Source: an uncultured Collinsella sp.
Lineage (GTDB): Bacteria > Actinomycetota > Coriobacteriia > Coriobacteriales > Coriobacteriaceae
DNA: 64,000 nt
Assembly: GCA_902494345.1 (NCBI GenBank)
Contig: CABUSV010000002.1
Coordinates: 1-64,000, forward strand
Direction: 5' to 3'
Made by a program: the position numbers and the translations under genes. Positions 23,109 to 33,948 of this stretch are shown in pieces. A model generated the notes under the pieces. It worked only from the letters and a program-made list of their open reading frames with translations. It was not told where the DNA came from and did not search any database. Numbering within the stretch: position 1 is the stretch's first letter; every line of letters begins with the position of its first letter.

Positions 23109-24074
23109 CTAGTACGTCGCCTTGTAACGGTTGACCTTCTCGCGATAATCGCGCGTGTCGGCCTCGCGCAGCCTCGTCATGGCATCGCGCTCATCGTCGG
23201 ACAGGTTCGTGGGGACCTGCACCTTGATCTCGACGAGCAGCGCACCCGTGCGGCCGCGATGCTTAACGTCAGGCGCGCCCATCTCCTTAAAGCGGAACTT
23301 CTTGCCCGTCTGGGTACCCGCGGGCACCTTCAGACGAACCGTCGCACCGCCGGGCGTCGGCACGTCCACCGTGCAGCCGAGCGCCGCCTCATAGACCGAG
23401 ACCGGTACCTCCATGGTCACATCGGCGCCCTTGCGCTTAAACAGCGGGTGCTCCTCCACATGCGTGGTCACGACCAGGTCGCCGCGCTCGCCGCCGGCAA
23501 CGCCATACTCGCCGCGACGCTTGTAGCGTAGCTTACCGCCGTCGACCGCGCCCGCGGGCACCGAGACCGTAATGGTCTGCTGCTCACCTGTCGAGGGAAT
23601 GCGATAGGTGACCTTGTGCGTCACACCGCGAAACGCGTCCTCGGCCGTCACATCGACGGTCAGCGACAGGTCGCCGCCCTTGCGAGCACGGCTGCGGCCA
23701 GCGCCGGCACCGGCAGCGCCCGCAGCCCCGGCAAAGCCCGAGCCCCAATCGCTGCCCCAGGCGCCGTTGCCGCTAAAGATGCTGTCGAAGATGTCGCCCC
23801 AGCCGCTGGCACCCGCGCCGGCACCGTAGCCGCCGCCATACGCGCCGCCTGCGCCCGGCATGCCGCCAAACATGAGCATCTGGTCGTACTCTTTGCGCTT
23901 CTTCTCGTCCGAAAGCGTCTCGTAGGCCTCGCTGATCTCCTTGAACTTGGCCTCGTCGCCGCCGGCATCGGGGTGATATTTTTGCGCTAGCTTACGAAAC
24001 GCGCTCTTGATCTCTTTGTCGGAGGCGCTCTTGGATACGCCCAGGATGTCATAGAAGGTTTTGCCTGCAGCCAT
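23109..24074 (-). CDS. dnaJ: DnaJ-family co-chaperone without zinc fingers (CbpA/DnaJ2-like)
   Basis: A 321-residue J-protein. The J domain (1-70) contains the HPD motif in KYHPDAGG that stimulates DnaK ATPase. A long Gly/Ala/Phe-rich linker follows (GGAYGGGYGAGAGASGWGD). The two substrate-binding beta domains come next directly, without the four CxxCxGxG repeats of classical DnaJ, so it is a class B protein. It lies between grpE and hspR as in other Actinobacteria. A strong GC hairpin precedes it (24145-24177), which may reduce its expression relative to dnaK-grpE. Confidence 0.93.
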   Translation of the reverse strand: MAAGKTFYDILGVSKSASDKEIKSAFRKLAQKYHPDAGGDEAKFKEISEAYETLSDEKKRKEYDQMLMFGGMPGAGGAYGGGYGAGAGASGWGDIFDSIFSGNGAWGSDWGSGFAGAAGAAGAGAGRSRARKGGDLSLTVDVTAEDAFRGVTHKVTYRIPSTGEQQTITVSVPAGAVDGGKLRYKRRGEYGVAGGERGDLVVTTHVEEHPLFKRKGADVTMEVPVSVYEAALGCTVDVPTPGGATVRLKVPAGTQTGKKFRFKEMGAPDVKHRGRTGALLVEIKVQVPTNLSDDERDAMTRLREADTRDYREKVNRYKATY

Positions 24075-24144
24075 CGTAGCTCCTCTCCTGTTTCATCCGC
24101 CGCTCAGCGGGCGGCGGCTCATGCTTTCATATGGCACTAGGCCA

Positions 24145-24177
24145 GAAAGGGCCCCGGGTGTTGCCCCGGGGCCCTTC
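24145..24177 (-). terminator. GC-rich hairpin between grpE and dnaJ
   Basis: AAGGGCCCCGGG and CCCGGGGCCCTT form a nearly perfect 12-bp stem in the grpE-dnaJ gap. On the minus strand it is followed by TTTCTGG. It is placed to attenuate transcription between dnaK-grpE and dnaJ-hspR. Confidence 0.7.
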
Positions 24178-24181
24178 TCAA

Positions 24182-25024
24182 TTACTCCTCGGTGCTCTCG
24201 GCCGTATCGGCCGTAGCATCCTCGGGCGCCGCTTCGGGCTCCGGTGCGGGGCGCTTCTCGCCACCGTAGGTCACCGTCACCATCGCGGAACGCAGGATGC
24301 GATCCGCCATGCGGTAGCCCTTCTGGTACACATCGTTGACGGTCTCGTCGTACTGCGATGCGTCCTCGACGCGACCCACAGCCTGATGCTCGAGCGGATC
24401 GAACGCCTCGCCCTTGGGGTCGATGGGCTCAACGCCCTCATGCGCAAACACGTCGAGCAGCTTGGCATGTACCGCGTCAACGCCATCGACGAACTGCTTA
24501 AAGTCGTCGGAAAGCTCTTGACTGCGGGCATGGTCGATCGCGCGCTCGATATCGTCAATCACCGGCAACAGCGCGGTGACAAGCTTCTCGGTCGCGCGCT
24601 CGCGCTCGGCGATACGCTCGTTGGCGGTGCGGCGACGGAAGTTCTCCCAGTCGGCCTGTAGACGGGCGGTACGCTCGGTGGCGTCCTTTGCCTTGTCCTC
24701 GGCGGCCTTCTGAGCCTCTGCCGCAGCATCGAGCTCATTGCGCACGTCGGCAAGCTCTTTCTGAGCCTGCTCGCACTTGAGCTTAAAGTCGTTGTCGGCG
24801 GCTTCTTCACCGGCGCGGATAGCGGCTTCCACCATCTCGTCCTCGGTCATCGTCGCCTCCTTGTTGGAATCCTCTACCTGGTTCTCGGCAGCCTCGGCGG
24901 CCTCGGCCTCGTTGGCCTCGGTATCGTCGACGGCCTCTACGGGAATCTTCACGTCCTTCTCCTCAGAGTCAACGGGGGCGGCGCCAGCGGCAGCCGCCTC
25001 CGTGCGAGCTTTACGGGCGGACAT
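24182..25024 (-). CDS. grpE: Nucleotide exchange factor GrpE
   Basis: A 280-residue DnaK partner that releases ADP. The first ~100 residues are a long acidic, disordered extension, an unusually long one. A coiled coil of dimerising helices follows (about 95-165), with the family signature WENFRRRTANERIAE. The compact beta domain ends in the characteristic VYQKGYRMADRILRSAMVTV. It starts 2 bp after the dnaK stop, implying translational coupling. An acidic tail follows the conserved domain. The family is usually 180-220 residues, so both ends are extended. Confidence 0.95.
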   Translation of the reverse strand: MSARKARTEAAAAGAAPVDSEEKDVKIPVEAVDDTEANEAEAAEAAENQVEDSNKEATMTEDEMVEAAIRAGEEAADNDFKLKCEQAQKELADVRNELDAAAEAQKAAEDKAKDATERTARLQADWENFRRRTANERIAERERATEKLVTALLPVIDDIERAIDHARSQELSDDFKQFVDGVDAVHAKLLDVFAHEGVEPIDPKGEAFDPLEHQAVGRVEDASQYDETVNDVYQKGYRMADRILRSAMVTVTYGGEKRPAPEPEAAPEDATADTAESTEE

Positions 25025-25026
25025 GA

Positions 25027-26919
<1,893 letters not shown>

Positions 26920-27028
26920 TAGAAATTCCCTCTCTCTTTTGCGTTCGCGCCGCCTCGACGATCTGTCGCGCGGCGCTTCGGCTTGTCTTTCAGGATGTAG
27001 TGTATCCCCTTATGGGCCGGAATATACA

Positions 27029-27055
27029 AAATCTAAGTCAATTCATATAAGATTT
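27029..27055 (-). promoter_or_regulatory. Candidate HspR operator upstream of dnaK
   Basis: The partner of the clpB site at 17911-17937: the same orientation relative to the gene, the same 27-bp length, identical outer 11 bases on each side, and five differing bases in the centre. It lies about 110 bp before the dnaK start codon. Confidence 0.7.
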
Positions 27056-27180
27056 CTTATTGCTGAGAGTTTAGGTTCTTAAATGCGCAGGTAGACGCAC
27101 TGTTTGAGTTCTCGGCAAATCTATCGAGATCTATGTAGAGATGGCTGAGGTTTGCGTCCGGGGGTGCCTGGGGCCGCCTT

Positions 27181-27230
27181 GCGGAAAGCTCATCCCGATT
27201 TGAGCGTAGATTCCGGGTCGCAGTTTCCGC
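27181..27230. repeat. GGAAA..CATCCCG palindrome between dnaK and the ferredoxin gene
   Basis: Imperfect hairpin GCGGAAAGCTCATCCCG with CGGGTCGCAGTTTCCGC. It belongs to the family at 2494-2539 and 41891-42061. The rest of the 26920-27452 gap holds the divergent promoters of dnaK and the ferredoxin gene. I see no further gene there. Confidence 0.7.
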
Positions 27231-27452
27231 AGGCGCGCTCAATAGCTCAATATTTCAAGTCACCTTTAGCTAACATTTGCGCAGCTCAACGGCCCCACCT
27301 GCGCGTTTTTTAGTAAACCTTGGCATACTCGGCGAACGGTATGAAGATGCCGGCCAGAGGGTATTGCAAACGGTCGCTCCCGTGGTATGTTTTTGCCCGA
27401 ATCAAACCGGCGTGCATCGCCTGTAGCGTCGGTCAACAGAGAGGAAACTACC

Positions 27453-27638
27453 ATGGCTCATCCCGTAATTGATGCCGACGAGTGCATCGCTTGTGGCGTT
27501 TGCGTCGACTCCTGCCCCGCTGGCGTTCTGGAGCTCCAGGACGTCGCTACCGTCGCTGACGAGGATTCCTGCGTCGCCTGTGGCGCTTGCCAGGACGCTT
27601 GCCCCGCCGGCGCGATCACCGAGATTGTCGAGGAGTAA
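27453..27638 (+). CDS. Small 2[4Fe-4S] ferredoxin
   Basis: A 61-residue bacterial-type ferredoxin with the two classic cluster motifs CIACGVCVDSCP and CVACGACQDACP separated by 27 residues, so both [4Fe-4S] clusters should be present. It carries low-potential electrons in anaerobic metabolism (for example pyruvate:ferredoxin oxidoreductase or hydrogenase). Start MAHPVIDADE at 27453 with GAGAGGA upstream. Monocistronic with a strong terminator 40 bp downstream. Confidence 0.96.
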   Translation: MAHPVIDADECIACGVCVDSCPAGVLELQDVATVADEDSCVACGACQDACPAGAITEIVEE

Positions 27639-27677
27639 CAACTCCCCCACCTGCACACTCACAAGTACACCGTGCAC

Positions 27678-27716
27678 AAAAAGGAGGCCTCCGCATCGCC
27701 GCGGAGGCCTCCTTTT
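27678..27716. terminator. Bidirectional terminator between the ferredoxin and niaR
   Basis: Near-perfect 16-17-bp arms (AAAAAGGAGGCCTCCGC at 27678-27694, complement at 27701-27716). The A-run on one side and T-run on the other allow termination in both directions. Confidence 0.92.
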
Positions 27717-27729
27717 GCATTCGTCGTTA

Positions 27730-28275
27730 CTAGGACAGGCCGTCTTCGTAGGGCATTAGGTCCGCCAAGTAGCCTTTTTCCTTGAGCATGGCCTCGATCT
27801 CGTCGAGGGTTTGCTCATCCTCTGCCGCAATGCGATGGAAGTGATAGCCGCTCGTCACCGTTAGTAGTGGAAAGCTCTTGCCGCTCTCGATATCGTGCAG
27901 GTAGCGCTCAACATCGCGGCGGTTGCGGATGTCCAGGTCGGCCGTGATCTTGCCGTACACACGATGGTTGACGATCACGTTGAGCACGGCGCCACCCGCG
28001 TCGACGATACTCGTAAGCTCGTCGCCCGCCTGCTCCACGCCGTGGCGAACCTTGACCAAGCGCGTGGGCACAGCGGGGCTGCTGGGGGCCTCCTGCAGCA
28101 CGTAGCCGCGGTTGGTCGCCACGATATCGTGCCCATCGGCGCGCAGCAGGGCAATGTCTTGCACGACAATCTGGCGGCTCACACCCACCTCGCGAGCAAG
28201 TGCGCTGCCGGAGACGGGGTCTTTGGCTCGCTCGAGCACGCCCATGATGGCACGGCGACGCTCGCGGGCGTCCAT
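27730..28275 (-). CDS. niaR: Niacin-responsive transcriptional repressor NiaR
   Basis: A 181-residue repressor with an N-terminal HTH_11 domain (RRRAIMGVLERAKDPVSGSA, LAREVGVSRQIVVQDIALL). A C-terminal 3H domain follows, named for its conserved histidines, seen here in VRHGVEQ, VNHRVYG and YHFHRI. Known: NiaR (also called YrxA/NadR in Firmicutes) binds nicotinic acid and represses NAD synthesis and niacin uptake genes. It is the last gene of nadA-nadB-nadC-niaR; its start overlaps the nadC stop by one base (TAATG). The palindrome before nadA is its likely operator, giving autoregulation. Confidence 0.93.
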   Translation of the reverse strand: MDARERRRAIMGVLERAKDPVSGSALAREVGVSRQIVVQDIALLRADGHDIVATNRGYVLQEAPSSPAVPTRLVKVRHGVEQAGDELTSIVDAGGAVLNVIVNHRVYGKITADLDIRNRRDVERYLHDIESGKSFPLLTVTSGYHFHRIAAEDEQTLDEIEAMLKEKGYLADLMPYEDGLS

Positions 28276-29135
28276 TATTTACCGTCCAGCAGACGCAGGT
28301 GCTTAAGCGAGAGGTCGAGAATCGGCGCAGAGTGCGTCAACGCCCCCGAGCTAATGTAGTCGACGCCCAGATCAGCCAGGGAGCGAATATTGTCGGCGTC
28401 CACGTTGCCCGAACACTCGGTCTTGGCGCGACCGGCGATAAGCTCGATGGCGGCGGCCATGTCGTCATGGGTCATGTTGTCGAGCATGATAATGTCGGCA
28501 CCGGCCTCCACGGCTTCGCGTACCATGTCCAGGTTCTCGCACTCGATCTCGACCGTCGTGGTAAACGACGCATGGGCGCGCGCCATCTCGATCGCGCGCG
28601 TCACGCCACCGGCGGCATCGATGTGGTTGTCCTTGAGCATGACGGCCGTCGACAGGTTGTAGCGGTGGTTGCTGCCGCCGCCGATCTCAACCGCTGCCTT
28701 CTCAAACACGCGCATGCCCGGCGTGGTCTTGCGCGTGTCGACGAGGACGGTCTTGGTGCCCTCGAGCGCCGCGGCCATGCTGTGCGTGTAGGTAGCGATG
28801 CCGCTCATGCGCTGCAGGTAGTTGAGTGCCACGCGCTCGCCCGAAAGCAGCACGCGCGCGTCGCCGCGCACCTGACCCACATGGTCGCCGGCGTGCACCT
28901 CGTCGCCATCGGCAACGTCGAGCAGCACCGAGCTCTGCGGATCCAGCAGCTCAAAGGTGCGGGCAAACACATCAAGGCCGGCGATGATGCCATCGGCCTT
29001 GGCGATAAGCTCCACCGTGGCGGGACGCGCCGTGGGGCACACGCTCGCCGTGCTCACGTCCTCAAAGGTAATGTCCTCGCGCAGGGCCTGCAGAATCAGA
29101 TCATCGACGACGAGTTTCATAGTAATGGGATTCAT
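28275..29135 (-). CDS. nadC: Nicotinate-nucleotide pyrophosphorylase (quinolinate phosphoribosyltransferase)
   Basis: A 286-residue enzyme that converts quinolinate and PRPP to nicotinate mononucleotide, CO2 and PPi. Family motifs: LIAKADGIIAGLDVF, LNYLQRMSGIAT, VDTRKTTPGMR (PRPP/quinolinate binding), GGGSNHRYNL, LKDNHI and EIECENLDMV. The length matches the family. It starts 3 bp after the nadB stop and overlaps niaR, so translation is coupled. An internal start at residue 6 (MKLVVDD) is also possible. Confidence 0.97.
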   Translation of the reverse strand: MNPITMKLVVDDLILQALREDITFEDVSTASVCPTARPATVELIAKADGIIAGLDVFARTFELLDPQSSVLLDVADGDEVHAGDHVGQVRGDARVLLSGERVALNYLQRMSGIATYTHSMAAALEGTKTVLVDTRKTTPGMRVFEKAAVEIGGGSNHRYNLSTAVMLKDNHIDAAGGVTRAIEMARAHASFTTTVEIECENLDMVREAVEAGADIIMLDNMTHDDMAAAIELIAGRAKTECSGNVDADNIRSLADLGVDYISSGALTHSAPILDLSLKHLRLLDGK

Positions 29136-29138
29136 GGT

Positions 29139-30515
29139 CTACTCCTCCACGGCCTGCGTGCCGGCGGCACGGGCCAAATCATCGATTGCCAGGGTATCGG
29201 CGCTCAGGGCGCGATGACGGCCATCGAGCGCGGGATCGCCCGCCTGCTCCACGGCCAGCGACTCGCCGGTGCGCATACGCCAAGCAGCGCGACGACCCCA
29301 GACCAGTGCTTCGAGCAGGCTGTTTGATGCAAGGCGGTTCTTGCCGTGAACGCCGTTGCAGGCCGTCTCGCCCGCAGCGTAGAGCTCGGGCATCGAGGTG
29401 CGGCCGTCCTTGTCGACCCACACGCCGCCCATAAAGTAGTGCTGCGTGGGCGTAACGGGGATGGGCTCGTCCAAGATGTCGCGTCCGTCCTCCAGGCAGC
29501 GTGCGCGAATGTTGGCAAAGTGCCCGGTCACCACATCACGCTCGACGGGGGCAAAGCTCAGCCACTCGTGCTCGGTGCCGTCCTGCTTCATCTGCTCGCG
29601 AATAGCGGCGGCGACCACATCGCGCGGCTGAAGCTCGTCGGTAAAGCGCTCGCCGGCGGCGTTGAGCAAAATCGCGCCCTCGCCGCGGCAGCTCTCGCTG
29701 ATCAGGAAGGTGCGGCCCGGCTGCGGTGAGAACAGTCCCGTAGGGTGGATCTGCACGTAGTCCAGGTGCTCCATCTTAATGCCATGCTCCTGAGCAATGT
29801 AGCAGGCATCGCCCGTGAGCTGCGGGTAGTTGGTCGAATGGTCGTATACGCCGCCGATGCCACCCGTCGCCCACAGCGTGTGGCGGGCATGGATCTTAAA
29901 CGGCTCGCCGGCATGCACGCCCTCGGCGGCATTTGCCAGCTCGTCGGCAGGACGAACCGAGCTGTTCTCGTCCACGGGAACGGCGACGACGCCGGTGCAC
30001 ACCGTGGCGCCGTCACGCTCGCCCGTTAGGATGTCGGTCATGGCCACGTGCTCAAAAATCTGCACGTTGTCCAGCTTGCGGACGGCCTGCAGCAGCTTAG
30101 TTGTGATCTCCTTGCCGGTGATATCGGCATGGAAGGCAATGCGCGGACGGCTGTGTGCGCCCTCGCGGGTAAAGTCGAGACTGCCATCGGCCTTGCGCTC
30201 AAAATCCACGCCCATCGCTAGCAGGTCGTTGATGACCGAGCGGCTCGAGCGGATCATGATGTCGACGCTCTCGCGGCGGTTCTCGTAGTGGCCGGCGTGC
30301 ATGGTGTCCTCAAAGAAGGCATCGTAGTCCGAGCCTTCGGGCAGCACGCAGATGCCGCCCTGCGCGAGCATCGAATCGCACTCATCGACCGCGCCCTTGG
30401 AGAGCATGATCACGCGCGTGCTCGTCGGCAGATTGAGGGCCGCGTACAGACCCGCCACGCCGCAGCCGGCAATGACGACGTCGCACTCCATATCGGGGTA
30501 TTGCTTGGTTTCCAC
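29139..30515 (-). CDS. nadB: L-aspartate oxidase
   Basis: A 458-residue FAD enzyme that oxidises L-aspartate to iminoaspartate, the first step of de novo NAD synthesis; anaerobes use fumarate as acceptor. I chose a GTG start at 30515 (VETKQYPDMECD) because GAGAGG lies just upstream. The FAD motif is DVVIAGCGVAGLYAALN (Gly-rich). Other landmarks are DSMLAQGGICV, SRPRIAFHADITG, HPTGLF and the fumarate-reductase-like active region with RGEGAILLNAAGERF and PTQHYFMGGV. The C-terminal helical domain is shorter than in E. coli NadB (540 aa), as is common in short types. Confidence 0.95.
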   Translation of the reverse strand: METKQYPDMECDVVIAGCGVAGLYAALNLPTSTRVIMLSKGAVDECDSMLAQGGICVLPEGSDYDAFFEDTMHAGHYENRRESVDIMIRSSRSVINDLLAMGVDFERKADGSLDFTREGAHSRPRIAFHADITGKEITTKLLQAVRKLDNVQIFEHVAMTDILTGERDGATVCTGVVAVPVDENSSVRPADELANAAEGVHAGEPFKIHARHTLWATGGIGGVYDHSTNYPQLTGDACYIAQEHGIKMEHLDYVQIHPTGLFSPQPGRTFLISESCRGEGAILLNAAGERFTDELQPRDVVAAAIREQMKQDGTEHEWLSFAPVERDVVTGHFANIRARCLEDGRDILDEPIPVTPTQHYFMGGVWVDKDGRTSMPELYAAGETACNGVHGKNRLASNSLLEALVWGRRAAWRMRTGESLAVEQAGDPALDGRHRALSADTLAIDDLARAAGTQAVEE

Positions 30516-30570
30516 AGGAATCCTCTCCCTTGAATGTGACATAAGGGACCGTCCCTCATGCAACATTGTT

Positions 30571-31596
30571 CTAGCGTGCTGCGTACTCGAGCATACGGTC
30601 GAGCGTGAGCTTGGCCTGGTCTGCTGCCTCGTCCGAGACGCCGATCTGCACCTCGCCCTCGCCCGTCTCCAGGCAGCGCACGAGCTTTTCGAGCGTGATG
30701 AGGTCCATGTTGACGCAGGTGGGCTGCACCGCGGGGAAATAGAACTTCTTGCCGGTGCCCTGGCAGCGGCGCTCGAGCTCGTAGAGCATGCCGCGGACCG
30801 TCACGATAATGAACTCGCTCGCGTCGGACTCCTCGGCATACTTGATGATGCCGGCGGTGGAGCCGATGTAGTCGGCCTCGGCCAGAACGTCGGCCTTGCA
30901 CTCAGGATGCGCCAGCACGAGCGCGTCGGGGTGGGCCTCCGTCGCGTCGACGATCTGCTCGACGGTGATGATGTGATGGCGTGGGCAGTAGCCGTTGTTG
31001 AGGATGACGTGCTTTTGCGGCACCTGCTCGGCTACGAAGCGTCCCAGGTTTTGGTCGGGAATGAACAGGATATGCTGCTGCGGCAGCTCGGACACGATCT
31101 TAACGGCGTTGGAACTGGTGACGCACACGTCGCTCCAGCTCTTGATCTCGACCGTGGAGTTGACGTAGCACACCACGGCCAGGTCGTCGCCGTACTCGGC
31201 GCGCGCCGCGTCAACCGTCTCGCGCTTGACCATGTGCGCCATGGGACAGTCTGCGCCCGGCTCGGGCAGCAGCACGGTCTTAGTGGGATTGAGCAGCTTG
31301 GCGCTCTCGCCCATAAACTCCACGCCGCACAACACGATGGTCTGCTGCGGCAGGCTCTTGGCGAGCTTTGCCAGGTAGAAGCTATCGCCGACGTAATCGG
31401 CAACGGCTTGGACCTCGGGCGCCACGTAATAGTGCGCCAGGATCACCGCGTCACGTTGGGTTTTTAGTTGCTGAATGGCCTCGACGAGCTCTGCGGGCAC
31501 CAGTGCCGCACGCTCCGTTGCCGTCGTTGCCGATGCCAAGCCGGCCGCGATATCGCGTGCAAGCTCCGACGCATCCATGTTCGCGCTCTGTGCCAT
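30571..31596 (-). CDS. nadA: Quinolinate synthase NadA
   Basis: A 341-residue [4Fe-4S] enzyme that condenses iminoaspartate with dihydroxyacetone phosphate to quinolinate. Start ATG at 31596 (AGAGGGG upstream). Motifs: ILAHYYVAPEVQAVADYVGDS, the cluster cysteines in LCGVEFMGESAK, HPECKAD and QPTCVNMDL, and VVCYVNSTVEIKSWSD. It leads the nadABC-niaR operon, directly downstream of a 44-bp palindrome. The presence of all three genes means NAD can be made from aspartate. Confidence 0.97.
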   Translation of the reverse strand: MAQSANMDASELARDIAAGLASATTATERAALVPAELVEAIQQLKTQRDAVILAHYYVAPEVQAVADYVGDSFYLAKLAKSLPQQTIVLCGVEFMGESAKLLNPTKTVLLPEPGADCPMAHMVKRETVDAARAEYGDDLAVVCYVNSTVEIKSWSDVCVTSSNAVKIVSELPQQHILFIPDQNLGRFVAEQVPQKHVILNNGYCPRHHIITVEQIVDATEAHPDALVLAHPECKADVLAEADYIGSTAGIIKYAEESDASEFIIVTVRGMLYELERRCQGTGKKFYFPAVQPTCVNMDLITLEKLVRCLETGEGEVQIGVSDEAADQAKLTLDRMLEYAAR

Positions 31597-31637
31597 CAAG
31601 GCCCCTCTCTTTTGGCGAATCTTGGGGCTTTAGTATG

Positions 31638-31681
31638 ACACCTAGGTTTACAGCTGACAAGACAGCTGTAAACCTAGGTGT
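31638..31681. promoter_or_regulatory. 44-bp palindromic operator before nadA (probable NiaR site)
   Basis: Perfect 19-bp arms, ACACCTAGGTTTACAGCTG (31638-31656) and its complement (31663-31681), with a 6-bp centre. The core resembles the CTGTCTTGACAG-type sequence recognised by NiaR/YrxA in Firmicutes. It is 42 bp upstream of the nadA start, overlapping or near the promoter. Confidence 0.85.
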
Positions 31682-31888
31682 AAAGTTGAAATAAAGATTC
31701 AATCATGTGGCAGGTCCATATTCGAACTGGCAAGCTGAGGATAGCTGAGCTCTCGATGGCGCAGGAGGCATCTTTCGCCACCGCAATACCGCTTGGCGCG
31801 AGTTGCACGCCGTGGGGCGCAAACGGTCCGCACCCCCGCAAGCGGCGCGTACCCGATGTGGCAAAATCGAACTACTTAAGGGGGCCGA

Positions 31889-32611
31889 ATGCTCAAGATT
31901 ATTGCCTGCGACGATGATGTCGCTTTTCTAGATAGACTGCACCGGATGATCGACCGTTGGTCGACCGAGACGGGCACGGCGGTCGATGTTGCGCTCGTCA
32001 CACGCGGCGAGGACCTGCTGGCCCGCCATGCCGCATCGCGCGCCGACATCATTCTGCTCGACATGATCATGCCGCCCGTCAACGGCATGGACACCGCACG
32101 CGAACTGCGCCAGGCCGACACCGCCGTGCGCCTGGTGTTCCTCACCTCGTCGCCCGAGTTCGCGCTGGAATCCTACGAGGTCCGCGCCTTCGACTATCTG
32201 CTCAAGCCCGTGACTTACGAACGCCTGGCGCAGTTACTCGACGAGCTTTCGAGCATGCGCCCGGCGGCAACCGACGAGCTCGTGATCAAAACTTCCTTTG
32301 GCTACCACGCCCTGCGCCTGTCTGACATCGAATATGCCGAGGCGCGCAACAAGCACGTGGTCTTCCACCTGCGCGACGGACGCGATATCGAGGCACTCGA
32401 ATCGTTCCGCAGCGTCGAGGACCGTTTGGCGCAAAATGCCACCTTCTTTAAATGCCACCGCAGCTACCAGGTCAACCTGCGCAATATCGATCACTTTGAC
32501 CGCACGGACATCGTCATGCGCTCGGGCGCGTGCATCCCGCTTTCGCGCAGCTGCAAGCAGGGATTCCAAGACGCCTACTTTGCGGTTCGCTTTGAGGGTG
32601 GGAGACACTGA
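31889..32611 (+). CDS. LytTR-family response regulator (AgrA-like)
   Basis: A 240-residue regulator. The receiver domain (1-120) has acidic residues CDDD, phospho-acceptor Asp58 in IILLDMIMPP, the switch residue in VFLTSSPEFA, and Lys in DYLLKPV. The C-terminal LytTR DNA-binding domain (about 135-235) has the typical TSFGYHALRLSDIEYAEARN and FFKCHRSYQVNL. Such pairs often answer peptides or small signals. The stop codon overlaps the start of the sensor kinase by one base. No signalling peptide gene is visible nearby. Confidence 0.94.
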   Translation: MLKIIACDDDVAFLDRLHRMIDRWSTETGTAVDVALVTRGEDLLARHAASRADIILLDMIMPPVNGMDTARELRQADTAVRLVFLTSSPEFALESYEVRAFDYLLKPVTYERLAQLLDELSSMRPAATDELVIKTSFGYHALRLSDIEYAEARNKHVVFHLRDGRDIEALESFRSVEDRLAQNATFFKCHRSYQVNLRNIDHFDRTDIVMRSGACIPLSRSCKQGFQDAYFAVRFEGGRH

Positions 32612-33888
32612 TGGTCTCCTCGGTCGAAATGGTCCTTTGGGCAATCCACCACGCCACGACGCTGCTCTTTGGCGTCTTTGCCTCGGCGGCGCTGTGCGGT
32701 ATCGAGATCAACCGGCGTCATGCGCTTGAACTGGTGCTGGTCGGTGCCGTAACTGGATGCGCATTTGGCCTCGCCAATGCCGTCGGCGGCGAGCTTTTCG
32801 CCCGCCAGGTATATCCGCTCGTCGTGCATCTGCCGCTCGTCATCTATTTGTGCGCGCGCTACCGCCTGAGCCCGCTGCTTGCCGTGCTCGGCATTACGAG
32901 TGCCTATCTGAGCTGCCAGTTCAGCAATTGGATGGGCATTGCCGCATTTGCCGCAACCGATTCTCAGATCGCGTACTATCTGGCGCGCATCGCGACCACA
33001 CTCGCCGTCTTTGCCGTCCTGTTGCATTGGGCCGGCGACATCGGCCCGCGCTTGGCGATTAAAAGCACCACCGAGCTGGGCATCCTTTTAATCCTGCCGC
33101 TCGTCTATTACGTCTTTGACTATGCCACCAACGTCTACACCACGCTGTTCCACTCGGGCTCGGTGGTGACGGTTGAGTTTTTGTCATTTGCGCTCTGTGC
33201 CTTCTATTTTATGTTTCTTGCCGTTTACCTGCGCGAATACGAAGAAAAGGAAACCGCCGAGCGAGAGCGCTGGATGCTCGAAACCCGCGACAGCGCCGCC
33301 ATCAAAGAGCTCGAGGCTTGGCGTCAATCTGGGCGCGAGCTGTCGATTCTTCGCCACGACATGCGCCACTTCCTACGCGGCCTGGCCGCTTTAATTGAGG
33401 AGGGCCACACCGACGAGGCGCTCAAACGCATCGACGAACTCTGCGAAGCCGGCGACCGCACCGCCGTACGCCGCTTCTGTGCCAACGAGACCGTAAACAT
33501 CGCGCTTTCGTCATTTAACTCGGATATCAATAGAAACGGCATTACCGCCAACCTGCGCGCCGCCGTACCCGAAACCATCCACGTAGGTGACGCCGACCTG
33601 TTTAGCGTGCTCTCAAATGCCTTGGAAAACGCTATCACCGCCGCAAGCGCCGCACCCCAAGGAAAGCGATTCGTCGACTTTGACCTGCGATTAGAGGACG
33701 GCCAGCTGCTGCTGTTAGTTTCCAACACGTTTGACCGCGCGCCGCGCATGGTCGACGGCATGCCCGTGACCCGGCATGCGGGCCACGGCTTTGGCACCAG
33801 GAGCATCAAACTTGCCGTGGAGCGCATGAACGGCAACTGTCAGTTCCGCATTAACGGCGATCGGTTTGAGCTGCGCGCTGTGATGTAG
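32611..33888 (+). CDS. GHKL-domain sensor histidine kinase (AgrC-like)
   Basis: A 425-residue kinase. Six to seven transmembrane segments fill the first ~215 residues. A coiled-coil linker (EEKETAERERWMLETRDSAA) leads to the H-box LSILRHDMRHFLRG, where the His is autophosphorylated. The GHKL ATPase follows, with N-box LSNALENAITAAS and G-box GHGFGTRSIKLAVE. It is co-translated with the LytTR regulator, so the two form a quorum- or peptide-type two-component system. The architecture is that of AgrC/ComD-type kinases; the signal is unknown. Confidence 0.94.
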   Translation: MVSSVEMVLWAIHHATTLLFGVFASAALCGIEINRRHALELVLVGAVTGCAFGLANAVGGELFARQVYPLVVHLPLVIYLCARYRLSPLLAVLGITSAYLSCQFSNWMGIAAFAATDSQIAYYLARIATTLAVFAVLLHWAGDIGPRLAIKSTTELGILLILPLVYYVFDYATNVYTTLFHSGSVVTVEFLSFALCAFYFMFLAVYLREYEEKETAERERWMLETRDSAAIKELEAWRQSGRELSILRHDMRHFLRGLAALIEEGHTDEALKRIDELCEAGDRTAVRRFCANETVNIALSSFNSDINRNGITANLRAAVPETIHVGDADLFSVLSNALENAITAASAAPQGKRFVDFDLRLEDGQLLLLVSNTFDRAPRMVDGMPVTRHAGHGFGTRSIKLAVERMNGNCQFRINGDRFELRAVM

Positions 33889-33948
33889 GGACGCGATAAG
33901 CCGGCGCCGCGCTCGACCCGTCAGGGCCGCCTTACCGGCGCCAATCCG

